Positions 51,520 through 60,102 of a stretch of 64,000 bases of DNA are shown here, piece by piece. A program made the translations under genes and the position numbers. Positions within the stretch are counted from its first letter, which is position 1; each line of letters opens with the position of its first letter. A model generated the notes under the pieces. The model had not been told where the DNA came from and did no database searches. It worked only from the letters and a program-made list of their open reading frames with translations. The stretch covers positions 310,001-374,000 of the forward strand of contig PVNI01000004.1 in NCBI GenBank assembly GCA_003001795.1, in the 5' to 3' direction. Origin of the DNA: Actinomadura viridilutea (GTDB lineage Bacteria > Actinomycetota > Actinomycetes > Streptosporangiales > Streptosporangiaceae).

Positions 51520-53172
51520 ATGCCGCGCAAACCCCCGCACCCCAGGGCCGTCCTCGCCCTTCTCGCCGCCCTCACGAGCGCAGTCGCGATCATCGCGCTC
51601 GCTCCCGCCGTCCCCTCCGCGGCGTCGACCCGCGGCGGTGTCAACGCCACCGGCACGCCGTTCCGCGGCACCACCGCCGACGGGCAGGTCCGCGGTTACG
51701 CCGACCTGCACAGCCACCTGATGTCGTTCGAGGGCTTCGGTGGCAATGTGCTGTGCGGCAAGTCCTTCGACCCCGAAGGCATCGACAAGGCCCTGCGCGA
51801 CTGCCCCGACCACGGGCCGAACGGCGCCTTGGCCTGGTTCGAGAACTTCACCAGCAAGGGCACCCTGCTGGGAACCCACGACACCACCGGATGGCCGACC
51901 TTCAAGGACTGGCCCCGCCACGACTCGCTCACGCACCAGCAGGCGTACTACACGTGGATCGAGCGGTCATGGCGGGCCGGGCAGCGCATCCTGGTCAACC
52001 ATCTCGTCTCGAACCGGATCCTGTGCGAGATCTACCCGCTGAAGAAGTACCCCTGCGACGAGATGGAGTCCATCCGCCTCCAGGCCCGGCGCACCTATGA
52101 GCTGCAGGCCTACATCGACGCCCAGAGCGGCGGCCCCGGCAAGGGATGGTTCCGCGTCGTGCGGAGCCCGGCCGAGGCCCGCCAGGTCATCGAGCAGGGC
52201 AAGCTCGCGGTCGTCCTCGGCGTGGAGACCTCCGAGCCGTTCGGCTGCCGGCAGATCGGCGGGGCGCCGCAGTGCACCAAGGAGCAGATCGACCGCGGCC
52301 TGGACGAGATGCAGAGCCTCGGGGTCAGCTCCATGTTCCTGTGCCACAAGTTCGACAACGCGCTGTGCGGGGTCCGCTTCGACTCCGACGCCAAGGGCGT
52401 GATCCTCAACCTGGGGAACTTCCTCGGCAGCGGGCGGTTCTGGCAGGCCGACACCTGCACCACGCCCGAACACGACAACACGATCGCCCCGTCGAACGAC
52501 CTCACCGCGCTGCTCGCGGGCCCGCTGGCGCATCTGCGTCCGCTCGGCGTGACCCTGCCGGTCTATCCGAAGGCGCCGCACTGCAACGTCAACGGCCTCA
52601 CCGAGCTCGGCGAGTACGCGGTCCGCGCCATGATCGAGCGGGGGATGATCGTGGAGCTCGACCACATGAGCGTCAAGGCGGCCGACCGGACCCTGTCGAT
52701 CCTCGAGGAGGAGCGCTACCCCGGGGTGGTCTCCGGGCACGGCTGGTCCGACGCGCACTTCGCGTCCCGCATCTACCGGCTCGGCGGGATGATCGCCTCG
52801 TACGGGTCCTCGGCCGACACGTTCGCCGCCGAATGGCGCCGCGCCAAGCAGGCGCGCGACCCGGGACGGCTGTTCGGCTACGCCTACGGGCTGGACGCGA
52901 ACGGCGTGGGTGCGCTGCCGGGGCCGCGCCGCGGCAACGAGAGCGACCCGGTGCGCTACCCGTTCGCCTCGCCCATCGACCCGAACGTGACGCTCGACCG
53001 CCAGCGGACCGGTCAGCGCACCTGGGACGTCAACACCGAAGGCGTCGCCAACTACGGCCTGGTCCCCGACTGGATCGCCGACATGCGCACCGTCGCGGGC
53101 GAGGAGCTCATCGCCGACATGGCGCGCGGCGCGGAGATGTACCTGCGCATGTGGGAGGCCGCCCGGTCCTGA
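51520..53172 (+). CDS. Secreted amidohydrolase/membrane-dipeptidase-like protein
   Basis: A 550-residue exported protein. The signal peptide is about 1-34 (AVLALLAALTSAVAIIALAP, cut near SAAS). The mature part has a TIM-barrel metal-hydrolase look: YADLHSHLMSFEGFGGNVLC near residue 65 gives HxH, then VVLGVETSEPFG, MIVELDHMSVKAADRTLSI and VVSGHGWSD with likely metal ligands. It resembles M19 dipeptidase-related proteins often labelled coagulation factor 5/8-type. Paired cysteines suggest disulfides outside the cell. No operon partner is visible. Confidence 0.8.
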   Translation: MPRKPPHPRAVLALLAALTSAVAIIALAPAVPSAASTRGGVNATGTPFRGTTADGQVRGYADLHSHLMSFEGFGGNVLCGKSFDPEGIDKALRDCPDHGPNGALAWFENFTSKGTLLGTHDTTGWPTFKDWPRHDSLTHQQAYYTWIERSWRAGQRILVNHLVSNRILCEIYPLKKYPCDEMESIRLQARRTYELQAYIDAQSGGPGKGWFRVVRSPAEARQVIEQGKLAVVLGVETSEPFGCRQIGGAPQCTKEQIDRGLDEMQSLGVSSMFLCHKFDNALCGVRFDSDAKGVILNLGNFLGSGRFWQADTCTTPEHDNTIAPSNDLTALLAGPLAHLRPLGVTLPVYPKAPHCNVNGLTELGEYAVRAMIERGMIVELDHMSVKAADRTLSILEEERYPGVVSGHGWSDAHFASRIYRLGGMIASYGSSADTFAAEWRRAKQARDPGRLFGYAYGLDANGVGALPGPRRGNESDPVRYPFASPIDPNVTLDRQRTGQRTWDVNTEGVANYGLVPDWIADMRTVAGEELIADMARGAEMYLRMWEAARS

Positions 53173-53196
53173 CGCGCGGCCGCTCCCGCGGCCCGG

Positions 53197-54063
53197 TCAC
53201 CCGGCTGCGTCCTTCGTCCGGGCGATCGCCACCGGGCAATGCGCGTGGTGGATCACGCCGTGGCAGACCGAGCCGAGCCCGAGCGCGCCGAACCCGTTCT
53301 TGTGGCGCGGGCCGACGACCAGCAGGTCCGCGCCGCGGGAGGCGTCGCACAGGGCCGTGACCGGGTGGTCCCGGACGACCTGCTCGGTCACCTCCACGTC
53401 CGGGTAGGTCTTGCGCCACGGGGCGTGGGCCTCGACGAGCCGCCAGCGGATCTTCTCGTCGATCTGGTCGTCGTCCAGGACGCGGATCACCTCGGTGCCG
53501 GCCTTCGGCAGGTCCCAGGCGTTGACGACGCGGACGCGGGCCCCTCGGGCGGCGGCCGCCTCGAAGGCGTGGCGCAGGGTGGGGGTCTCGTCCCCGTCCA
53601 GGGAGAGCCCGGCGACGATCTCGCCGTGCCCGCCGGCGGTGTCGCCGCGCACGATCACGACCGGCGCGGCGCAGTGCCCGGCCATGTGCAGCCCGGTCGA
53701 CCCGAGCAGCAGGCTCGCGAAGCCGCCCAGCCCGCGGTGCCCGAGCACCAGCTCGTACGCGTCCCGGGACAGCTCGCGCAGCGCGGACATGGGACGCCCG
53801 GTGACGAGCCGGGTCGCCACCACCACGTCGGGACGGCGCCGGCGGGCGGCCTTCTCCGCCTCCGCCAGGAGCGTGCGTCCCGCTTCGGTGAGCGCGTCCA
53901 CCGCCGCGGACGGCGCGAACAGCGGCGTCGCGTAGAGGGCGCTGTCGATGCTGTGGACGATGAGCAGGGGCCGGTGGTGCACGGCTGCTTCGTCCGCCGC
54001 CCATTCCACTGCGCGGGTGGCGCCGTCGGAACCGTCGGTTCCGACCAGGACGGGGTCCGTCAT
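53197..54063 (-). CDS. Two-domain universal stress protein
   Basis: A 288-residue tandem USP. The first domain (about 1-140) begins DPVLVGTDGSDGATRAVEWA and holds the ATP motif GHRGLGGFASLLLGSTGLHM. The second (about 145-288) has the weaker GPRHKNGFGALGLGSVCHGV, where the first Gly spacing is altered. Such proteins are typical of hypoxia/dormancy regulons in actinobacteria. The ATG at 54063 has GAAGGAG nearby. It is divergent from the CBS-BON gene, with a DevR-like box before each. Confidence 0.9.
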   Translation of the reverse strand: MTDPVLVGTDGSDGATRAVEWAADEAAVHHRPLLIVHSIDSALYATPLFAPSAAVDALTEAGRTLLAEAEKAARRRRPDVVVATRLVTGRPMSALRELSRDAYELVLGHRGLGGFASLLLGSTGLHMAGHCAAPVVIVRGDTAGGHGEIVAGLSLDGDETPTLRHAFEAAAARGARVRVVNAWDLPKAGTEVIRVLDDDQIDEKIRWRLVEAHAPWRKTYPDVEVTEQVVRDHPVTALCDASRGADLLVVGPRHKNGFGALGLGSVCHGVIHHAHCPVAIARTKDAAG

Positions 54064-54154
54064 GTCATGGCTCCTTCGCGATGTGGTGGCGCCCCTCGCC
54101 TTCTGGCGCCGTTTTCGCAGGTGACGGTAGGCGTCCGGGGACGCGGTGCGCTGC

Positions 54155-54168
54155 GGGCTAAGGTCCAT
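54155..54168 (-). promoter_or_regulatory. DevR/OsdR-like box, USP side
   Basis: Read on the minus strand this is ATGGACCTTAGCCC. It matches the GGACCTT-N-G-S-CC layout of the second box at 54206. It lies about 90 bp upstream of the universal stress protein gene. Confidence 0.5.
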
Positions 54169-54205
54169 ACCCCGCGCGGCGATCGTCACCGTCCCCGCGC
54201 GAAAC

Positions 54206-54224
54206 GAGGACCTTCGGCCCTAGG
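54206..54224 (+). promoter_or_regulatory. DevR/OsdR-like box, CBS-BON side
   Basis: GAGGACCTTCGGCCCTAGG resembles the GGGAC-N4-GGCCC boxes bound by DevR/OsdR-type dormancy regulators. It lies 77 bp before the CBS-BON start codon, in the shared divergent promoter region. Confidence 0.55.
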
Positions 54225-54300
54225 CGCCGGGCCGTCGGCCCCCGCTCCGCCGCCCGCGCCGTCTTCCAGGCTGGGGGTGCGTCTCGCGGAGGAGGTCCCG

Positions 54301-55017
54301 ATGAACACCACCGTCCGGTCCGTCATGGCGACCGATGTCGTGGCGGTGCACGAGCAGACCCCCTTCAAAGAGATCATCGTGATCCTGCGGAGCAACGGGG
54401 TGAACGCGGCGCCGGTGCTGGACTCCGCGGGACGCGTCCGAGGCGTCGTCTCCACCAGCGACCTGCTGGTGAAGCAGGCCGTTCCCGGCGCGGCCGAGGA
54501 GGACGGCCCTCGCGGGCGCCGGGAGCGGCGCAAGGCGGGCGGGGCGGTGGCGGCCGAGCTGATGACCTCCCCCGCGATCACCGTGACCCCGGAGACCGAC
54601 GTGCAGAGCGCGGCACGGGAGATGCGGCGGCACGGCATCAGCCGCCTGGTCGTCGTCGACGGCCGGACGCGCCGCCTGGTCGGCATCGTGACCCGCTCGG
54701 ACCTCCTGCGCGTCTACGACCGTTCCGACCGGGACATCGAGCGGGACGTCATGCGCGGGGTGCTGAGCCGGCGGCCGGGCGTGGACCCGGCGCGGATCAC
54801 GGTGACCGTCGACGAGGGGCGCGTCGTCCTCCACGGAACGGTGCCGCGCCGCTCGCAGATCCCCCCGCTCCTGCGCGACATCCGCCGTGTCGAAGGGGTC
54901 GTCACCGCGACGTCCCGGTTGGGCTGGGAGACCGACGACACCCTCGCCGGACGCTCGGGCGCGCCCTCCGGTCGCCGCCTCGCGGCCGCTCGGGGCACCG
55001 GCGGCGGGCAGGCGTAG
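54301..55017 (+). CDS. CBS-pair protein with a BON domain
   Basis: A 238-residue protein. Two CBS motifs lie at about 5-60 and 85-145 (VRSVMATDVVAVHEQTPFKE, AAELMTSPAITVTPETDVQS), joined by a basic insert. A BON domain (about 150-205, ITVTVDEGRVVLHGTVPRRS) and a Gly/Arg-rich tail follow. CBS pairs sense adenine nucleotides; BON domains attach to membranes or other proteins. It is a known member-type of hypoxia regulons next to USP genes. The start has GAGGAGGTCCCG. Confidence 0.9.
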   Translation: MNTTVRSVMATDVVAVHEQTPFKEIIVILRSNGVNAAPVLDSAGRVRGVVSTSDLLVKQAVPGAAEEDGPRGRRERRKAGGAVAAELMTSPAITVTPETDVQSAAREMRRHGISRLVVVDGRTRRLVGIVTRSDLLRVYDRSDRDIERDVMRGVLSRRPGVDPARITVTVDEGRVVLHGTVPRRSQIPPLLRDIRRVEGVVTATSRLGWETDDTLAGRSGAPSGRRLAAARGTGGGQA

Positions 55018-55286
55018 TGTCGCGTAAGCGGCGCACGGTGAGGGCGCGATCCGCGGTGTCATGCGGGCTGCGGACGCGCACGGCAGACGCGCCCGACATG
55101 GGGCGCGCTTGAAACGTCCATGAGTGTTGTATGAGCGAAGTGAAGGTGTCGACTGGCACCCGACCGTTCCGTTTTGCGCAAAACTGACGAAAAGATTGCC
55201 GCATCGTTGCCGAGGCCGAGGTCAACAGCGACCTAGGGTGAGGAAGTCAGTGGAGCGGCCGGCGGCCATCGGGGGGCTCACAGCCA

Positions 55287-56681
55287 GTGTTCTCGCGTCT
55301 TGTTCCAAGGTCGATCCGTTGGCGGTTCAGCCTCGCCACGGCGGCCCTGGCGCTGATCGCCTGCCTGGGCAGCGCGATCACGCTGGACACGCTGATCCGT
55401 GACAGGGTCAAGGACCTCGCGTTCCGGGACACCCAGCGCGTCGCCACCCACTGGCTCGGGCAGATCCGGCACTCGGAGGTGGGACAGCCGAGCATGACGT
55501 CCCGGGTCACGCTGGTGCAGCTCGTCGACAGCGACGGCCGGGTGGTGGCGGCGAGCCCGAGAGCCCAAGGGCGGCCCCCGCTGAGCGACCTGCGGCCTTC
55601 CGACAAGGACAGGATCCAGCACGAGACCCGCTGCTGGAGCGGGCGGTGCTTCATGATCACCGCCGCCCGGACCTCCCCCCAGGAGTCCGCCGAGCTGTGG
55701 CACGGCCGCCCCCACATCGTCTACGCGGCCATGCCGCAGCCCGCGCTGCTGGCCGACCGCCGCCTGGAGGTCATCCTGGGCTTCGGCGTGCTGGGGGCCA
55801 CCCTTCTGGCCGGCTGGGCGGCGTGGGTCCTGGTCGGCCGCACGCTGCGGTCGGTGGAGGCGATGCGCGCCCGGTTCGCCGAGATCAGCCTCAGCGACCT
55901 CGGCTCCCGGGTTCCGCAGCCGCCCGGCCACGACGAGATCGCCCGGTTGGCCGAGTCCGCCAACGACGCCCTGTTCCGCCTGCAGCAGGCGGTCCGGCAG
56001 CAGCGCCATTTCGCCTCGGTGGTCTCGCACGAACTGCGGACCCCGTTGGCGGGCCTGCGCGCCCAGCTGGAGGAAGCGCTGCTGTACGCCCAGCAGGTCG
56101 ATCCGCACGCCTCGATCCGGGACGCCCTGGCGACGACGCAGCGCCTGCAGTCCCTCATCGACGAGGTGGCGACGCTGACGCGGATCCGCACCGGCCCCCA
56201 GGTCCGCGAGCCCACCAATTTGACCGAACTGGTGCGCCAGGAGGCCGAGAGCAGGCCGATGAACATGCCGATCACCGTCCGCATCCGCGACGACCTCGTC
56301 GTCCCCGGCAACCACCTGCAGTTGGAGGAGGTGCTGGCCAACCTGCTGGTGAACGCGCAGCGTCACGCGCGGTCCAAGGTGGAGATCGTCGTGGAACGTT
56401 CCACGGACATGGCGGTGGTGACCGTGGCCGACGACGGCGCCGGCATCCCGTCCGAGGACCGGGAGACGGTGTTCCAGCCGTTCGTGCGGCTGCCGGAGGG
56501 CAGGGACCGCGACCCCAAGGGCAGCGGGCTGGGACTGGCGATCTCGCGCGCCATCGTCCAGGCCCACCACGGAAGCCTGTCCGTCGAGGACTCCGCGCAG
56601 GGCGCGCGGCTGGTGATCCGCCTCCCGCTGCACGACTCCGAGACCGCCGACGAACCGTCGGCCGCCGATGCGACCTGGTAG
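55287..56681 (+). CDS. Membrane sensor histidine kinase (orphan)
   Basis: A 464-residue kinase. TM1 is at about 15-35, an extracellular sensor of about 110 residues contains a Cys pair (CWSGRC), and TM2 is at about 160-182. HAMP (about 183-235), HisKA with FASVVSHELRTPLAGLRAQL and HATPase with the N-box LANLLVNAQRHA, DDGAGIPSEDRE and GSGLGLAISRAI follow. All catalytic boxes are present. No response regulator gene adjoins it, so its partner is elsewhere or lost. The GTG start lacks a strong RBS. Confidence 0.9.
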   Translation: MFSRLVPRSIRWRFSLATAALALIACLGSAITLDTLIRDRVKDLAFRDTQRVATHWLGQIRHSEVGQPSMTSRVTLVQLVDSDGRVVAASPRAQGRPPLSDLRPSDKDRIQHETRCWSGRCFMITAARTSPQESAELWHGRPHIVYAAMPQPALLADRRLEVILGFGVLGATLLAGWAAWVLVGRTLRSVEAMRARFAEISLSDLGSRVPQPPGHDEIARLAESANDALFRLQQAVRQQRHFASVVSHELRTPLAGLRAQLEEALLYAQQVDPHASIRDALATTQRLQSLIDEVATLTRIRTGPQVREPTNLTELVRQEAESRPMNMPITVRIRDDLVVPGNHLQLEEVLANLLVNAQRHARSKVEIVVERSTDMAVVTVADDGAGIPSEDRETVFQPFVRLPEGRDRDPKGSGLGLAISRAIVQAHHGSLSVEDSAQGARLVIRLPLHDSETADEPSAADATW

Positions 56682-56713
56682 CAAACCTGGTAGGCATTGG
56701 TAGCATCTCGGGC

Positions 56714-56755
56714 ATGCGGATGGGCTGCAGTCAGTGTTTCTGGTGGCGCCGCTGA
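56714..56755 (+). CDS. Trp-codon leader peptide of trpS
   Basis: A 13-codon open frame, MRMGCSQCFWWRR, with two consecutive TGG codons near its end. It lies 127 bp before trpS and is directly followed by mutually exclusive hairpins. Stalling at the Trp codons would favour the antiterminator, as in classical trp attenuation. Confidence 0.75.
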   Translation: MRMGCSQCFWWRR

Positions 56756-56818
56756 TGGGGCGGCGCTGACTCATCCGCGTATCCGGACACCACGGCCGCC
56801 CTGGACGGGCGGCCGTTT
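56743..56818 (+). promoter_or_regulatory. Ribosome-mediated Trp attenuator
   Basis: Segment 1 (GGCGCCGC, over the leader stop) pairs with segment 2 (GCGGCGC, about 56760-56766). Segment 3 (CGGCCGCCC, 56793-56801) pairs with segment 4 (GGGCGGCCG, 56807-56815), followed by TTT, as a terminator. Segment 2 also contains GGGCGGC (56758-56764), complementary to segment 3, giving the antiterminator. The design should raise trpS expression when charged tRNA-Trp is scarce. Confidence 0.75.
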
Positions 56819-56881
56819 CGCGTGTTCGCGTCCCGGCGGCCACGTCAGGGCGGCCCCGACCAGCAAGGGAGCCGACCGACG

Positions 56882-57862
56882 ATGCCACGACGTCTCACCG
56901 GGTTCACGCCGTCGGGTGACCTGCACCTGGGCAACTACATCGGCGCGATCGCGCCCATCGTCGCCGCGCAGCAGGTCACGGACACGGTGGTGTTCATCAG
57001 CGATCTGCACGCGCTGACGCTGGAGCACGATCCAGAGCAGGTGCGGCGGCGGACGCTGGAGTTCGCGACGCTGCTGCTGGCCGCGGGCGCCGACCCGGAC
57101 CGGTGCCTGTTCTTCGTCCAGTCGCACGTCCCGCAGCACACCGAGCTGCACTACCTGCTGGAATGCACCACGGGCTACGGCGAGGCCCAGCGGATGATCC
57201 AGTTCAAGGAGAAGTCGCAGCGCGGCGGGCCCGTCCGGCTCTCGCTGCTGACCTACCCGGTCCTGATGGCGGCCGACATCCTGCTCTACGACGCCGACGA
57301 GGTGCCGGTCGGGGACGACCAGAGCCAGCACCTGGAGCTGGCCCGCGACGTCGCCGAGCGCTTCAACGGCCGGTACGGGCCCACGTTCACGGTGCCGAAG
57401 GCCGTCATGCCGCCGGTCGCCGCGCGGGTCATGGATCTGGCCGCCCCCGACCGGAAGATGAGCAAGTCCGTCCCGTCGCCGACGGGGGTGCTGCGGCTGC
57501 TGGACGAGCCGCAGGTGCTGCGGCGGAAGATCATGCGGGCGGTCACCGACACCGGGACGGAGGTGGTCTACGACCCGGAGGGCAAGCCGGGCGTGTCGAA
57601 CCTGCTGACGATCCTGGCCGCGTGCACCGGCGACACCCCGCAGCGGGCGGCGGAGCGCTTCGACCGGTACGGCGTCCTGAAGGAGGCGGTCGCCGACGCG
57701 GTCGTCGCCACGCTGGCCCCCGTCCGGGAGCGCTACCTCGAACTCGCAGACGACCCGGGGTACGTGCACTCGGCACTGCGCGACGGCGCCGAACGGGCCC
57801 GTGACCTGGCCGCCGAGAAGATCCGGCAGGCCAAGTCCGCGATCGGCCTGCTTCCGACCTGA
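56882..57862 (+). CDS. trpS: Tryptophanyl-tRNA synthetase
   Basis: A 326-residue class I synthetase charging tRNA-Trp. The HIGH-type motif is TPSGDLHLGNYIGAI and the KMSKS motif is DRKMSKSVPSPTG. The Trp-pocket region LTYPVLMAADILLYDADEVP VGDDQ is also standard. The ATG at 56882 gives the normal N-terminus (PRRLTGFTPSG); the frame upstream reads through the attenuator. It is the only gene of the window with a clear leader-peptide control. Confidence 0.96.
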   Translation: MPRRLTGFTPSGDLHLGNYIGAIAPIVAAQQVTDTVVFISDLHALTLEHDPEQVRRRTLEFATLLLAAGADPDRCLFFVQSHVPQHTELHYLLECTTGYGEAQRMIQFKEKSQRGGPVRLSLLTYPVLMAADILLYDADEVPVGDDQSQHLELARDVAERFNGRYGPTFTVPKAVMPPVAARVMDLAAPDRKMSKSVPSPTGVLRLLDEPQVLRRKIMRAVTDTGTEVVYDPEGKPGVSNLLTILAACTGDTPQRAAERFDRYGVLKEAVADAVVATLAPVRERYLELADDPGYVHSALRDGAERARDLAAEKIRQAKSAIGLLPT

Positions 57863-57883
57863 CCACCCCTGATGCGCACGCAC

Positions 57884-57917
57884 GGGTCCGCCTGCGGTCA
57901 CGCCCGCAGGCGGACCC
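57884..57917 (+). terminator. Terminator after trpS
   Basis: A 13-bp perfect stem (57884-57896 with 57905-57917) closes an 8-nt loop 21 bp after the trpS stop. Confidence 0.8.
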
Positions 57918-58335
57918 GGCATCACAGACGCACCAGCCCGGATGCCGAGGTGCATGGTCGTGGGCCCCGGTCGAGTGCTGTCGACTGAGAGAGACCGGCG
58001 CGGTGACGATGACACCGCGGGAGACATGTCCGTCCTGTACAGGTCGTGCCATTCGATCCCCGCGGTGCGGGGTGGGTCTGCCCGTTCGCCGCGTGAAAAT
58101 GTGGGCGAGGGTCGTGCGTCATGTGACTATGGATTATTGATGGGGCTCATGTGCAAGGTGGTGCATAAATGTCGGCGGCGATGAGTCGTCGGCCTCTGGT
58201 GGCTCGACGGCCGGAGACGTCCCGGGGATTTTGTTCCGCCTCACTGACACCGCCTGCATCGAACATCAGGCCTGATCACGTACGCCTCTTTCGATTCGCC
58301 TGATTTCTCCAGGGGCTGCTGTTTACGCTCGGCTC
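57918..58335. other. 418-bp gap before dacB
   Basis: The gap holds no gene with motifs or a start signal. The 58080-58330 part is AT-richer than the average and must include the dacB promoter. I looked for a c-di-AMP-type riboswitch and did not recognise one. Confidence 0.5.
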
Positions 58336-59910
58336 ATGCGTAGACGATTCGCCAGCGTGATCGGCGCCGCGCTCTCCGCGGGGCTGGTCGCCACGGCCGC
58401 GGTCCCCACCACGGCGCACGCCGAGCCCGTCCGGGCGGCCTCGGCGCCCGCGGCGTCCGGCGACCTGCGGGCCGACCTCGACGCGATCCTGGCCGACCCC
58501 CGCCTGGCCGACGCCGACGTCGGCGTCCTGGTCCGGGACGCCCGGACCGGCGCCGTGCGGTACGCCCGCGGCGCGGAGGGCTCCCTGCTCCCCGCCTCCA
58601 ACCAGAAGATCAACACCTCGGTCGCCGCGCTGGCGCTGCTCGGCCCCGGCTACCGCTTCCGGACCAGCGTGCTCGCCGCGCGCGTGAAGGGGTCCACGGT
58701 CACGGGGAACCTGTATCTCAAGGGCACCGGCGACCCCACCCTGCGGACCGCCGAGTACGACGCGCTCGCCGCGCAGGTCGCCGCCCGCGGCGTCACCCGC
58801 GTCACCGGCGACCTCATCGCCGACGACACCTGGTTCGACGCGGTGCGCACGCCGGCGCACTGGGACCCCGCCGACCTGCAGTACGCCTACGCCGGGCCGA
58901 TCTCGGCGTTGACCGTCTCCCCCAACGACGACTTCGACGCGGGCTCGGTCGGCGTGTCGGTCGAACCGGGCGAGCCGGGCGAGCCGGTCGCCGTGACGCT
59001 CACCCCCGCCACCGACGCCGTCAAGATCGACAACCGGGCCGTCACAGGTCCGGCCGGGTCGGCGTCCACGCTGTCGGTCAACCGCGCCAACGGCAGCGAC
59101 ACCATCGTCGTCAGCGGCTCGTATCCGGCGGACGGGGCGGTCTACGAGACGTTGCGAACCGTCCCGGAGCCGACCCTGTACGCCGCCGACGTGTTCCGCA
59201 AGGCGCTGGAGGCCCACGGCGTCCGAGTCGACGGCGCCGTCCGCCGCGGCGCCGCCCCGGGCGGGGCGACGCTGCTGGCCGACCACCGCTCCATGCCGCT
59301 GTCCCGGCTGATCCGGCCGTTCCTGAAGCTCAGCAACAACGTGATCGCCGAGATCCTGGTGAAGGCGGTCGGCCGCGAGGTCGCGGGACGGGGCAGCTGG
59401 GAGGCCGGCCTGCCGGCGATCGAGCGGTACGTGCACGGCCTGGGCGTGCCCGCCGAGCGGCTGACGATGGCCGACGGGTCGGGCCTGTCGCGGCTCAACC
59501 GGGTCACCCCCCGGGACATCACCACCGTCCTGCGCCGCGCCCAGACCAAGACGTGGTTCCCCGCCTGGTACCAGGCGCTGCCCATCGCCGGGGACCCGGA
59601 CCCGTTGGTCGGCGGGACGCTGACGAACCGGATGCGCGGCACCCCCGCCGCCGGGAACGTCCACGCCAAGACCGGCACGCTGACGGGCGTCACGGCGCTG
59701 TCCGGCTACGTCCGGGACCCCTCCGGCCGCCGGCTGGTCTTCTCGGTGATCTTCAACGGGTACGCGGGCGGCGCGCCCAAGGACATCGAGGACAAGATCG
59801 CGGTCCGGCTGGCGGGCGGCGACGTCGCGCGCACGACCGCCCGGTTCCGCGCGGGCTCGAGCGGAGGCGCGGACCTGCGGCTGGAATGCTCCTGGACGAA
59901 GTCCTGCTGA
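58336..59910 (+). CDS. dacB: D-alanyl-D-alanine carboxypeptidase/endopeptidase (PBP4, S13)
   Basis: A 524-residue exported penicillin-binding protein with a signal peptide (about 1-29, cut after AHA). The active-site motifs are SNQK in LLPASNQKINTSVAALAL (about 84), SNN in LKLSNNVIAEIL and KTG in HAKTGTLTGVTALSGY. The inserted domain II typical of S13 lies between the first two. The enzyme trims or opens peptide cross-links of peptidoglycan. A short Cys-containing tail (ECSWTKSC) is unusual and may form a disulfide. Confidence 0.94.
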   Translation: MRRRFASVIGAALSAGLVATAAVPTTAHAEPVRAASAPAASGDLRADLDAILADPRLADADVGVLVRDARTGAVRYARGAEGSLLPASNQKINTSVAALALLGPGYRFRTSVLAARVKGSTVTGNLYLKGTGDPTLRTAEYDALAAQVAARGVTRVTGDLIADDTWFDAVRTPAHWDPADLQYAYAGPISALTVSPNDDFDAGSVGVSVEPGEPGEPVAVTLTPATDAVKIDNRAVTGPAGSASTLSVNRANGSDTIVVSGSYPADGAVYETLRTVPEPTLYAADVFRKALEAHGVRVDGAVRRGAAPGGATLLADHRSMPLSRLIRPFLKLSNNVIAEILVKAVGREVAGRGSWEAGLPAIERYVHGLGVPAERLTMADGSGLSRLNRVTPRDITTVLRRAQTKTWFPAWYQALPIAGDPDPLVGGTLTNRMRGTPAAGNVHAKTGTLTGVTALSGYVRDPSGRRLVFSVIFNGYAGGAPKDIEDKIAVRLAGGDVARTTARFRAGSSGGADLRLECSWTKSC

Positions 59911-59927
59911 CCCGCTGATCTCTCTCC

Positions 59928-59963
59928 GCGGCCCTCGGCGCGCTGTGCGGCGCCGAGGGCCGC
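59928..59963 (+). terminator. Terminator after dacB
   Basis: A 14-bp perfect GC stem (59928-59941 with 59950-59963) closes an 8-nt loop and is followed by TTCTC. Confidence 0.8.
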
Positions 59964-60102
59964 TTCTCGCCCGATAGTCACCTCAGGCGACTGGTCGCAT
60001 GCAGTGCGTGAGCGATCCGGGGCAGAGACAGGTCAGGGCGCCGGCCTTCCGGCGGAGCGGCCCCTGGTACCGGCCGGCGGCCCTGGAAGGAGAGGCAGAG
60101 GG

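Noticed and set aside
57918..58335. Possible c-di-AMP (ydaO-type) riboswitch before dacB
   Set aside because: I could not find the conserved core or a plausible pseudo-symmetric fold; only promoter-like AT-rich sequence is visible.
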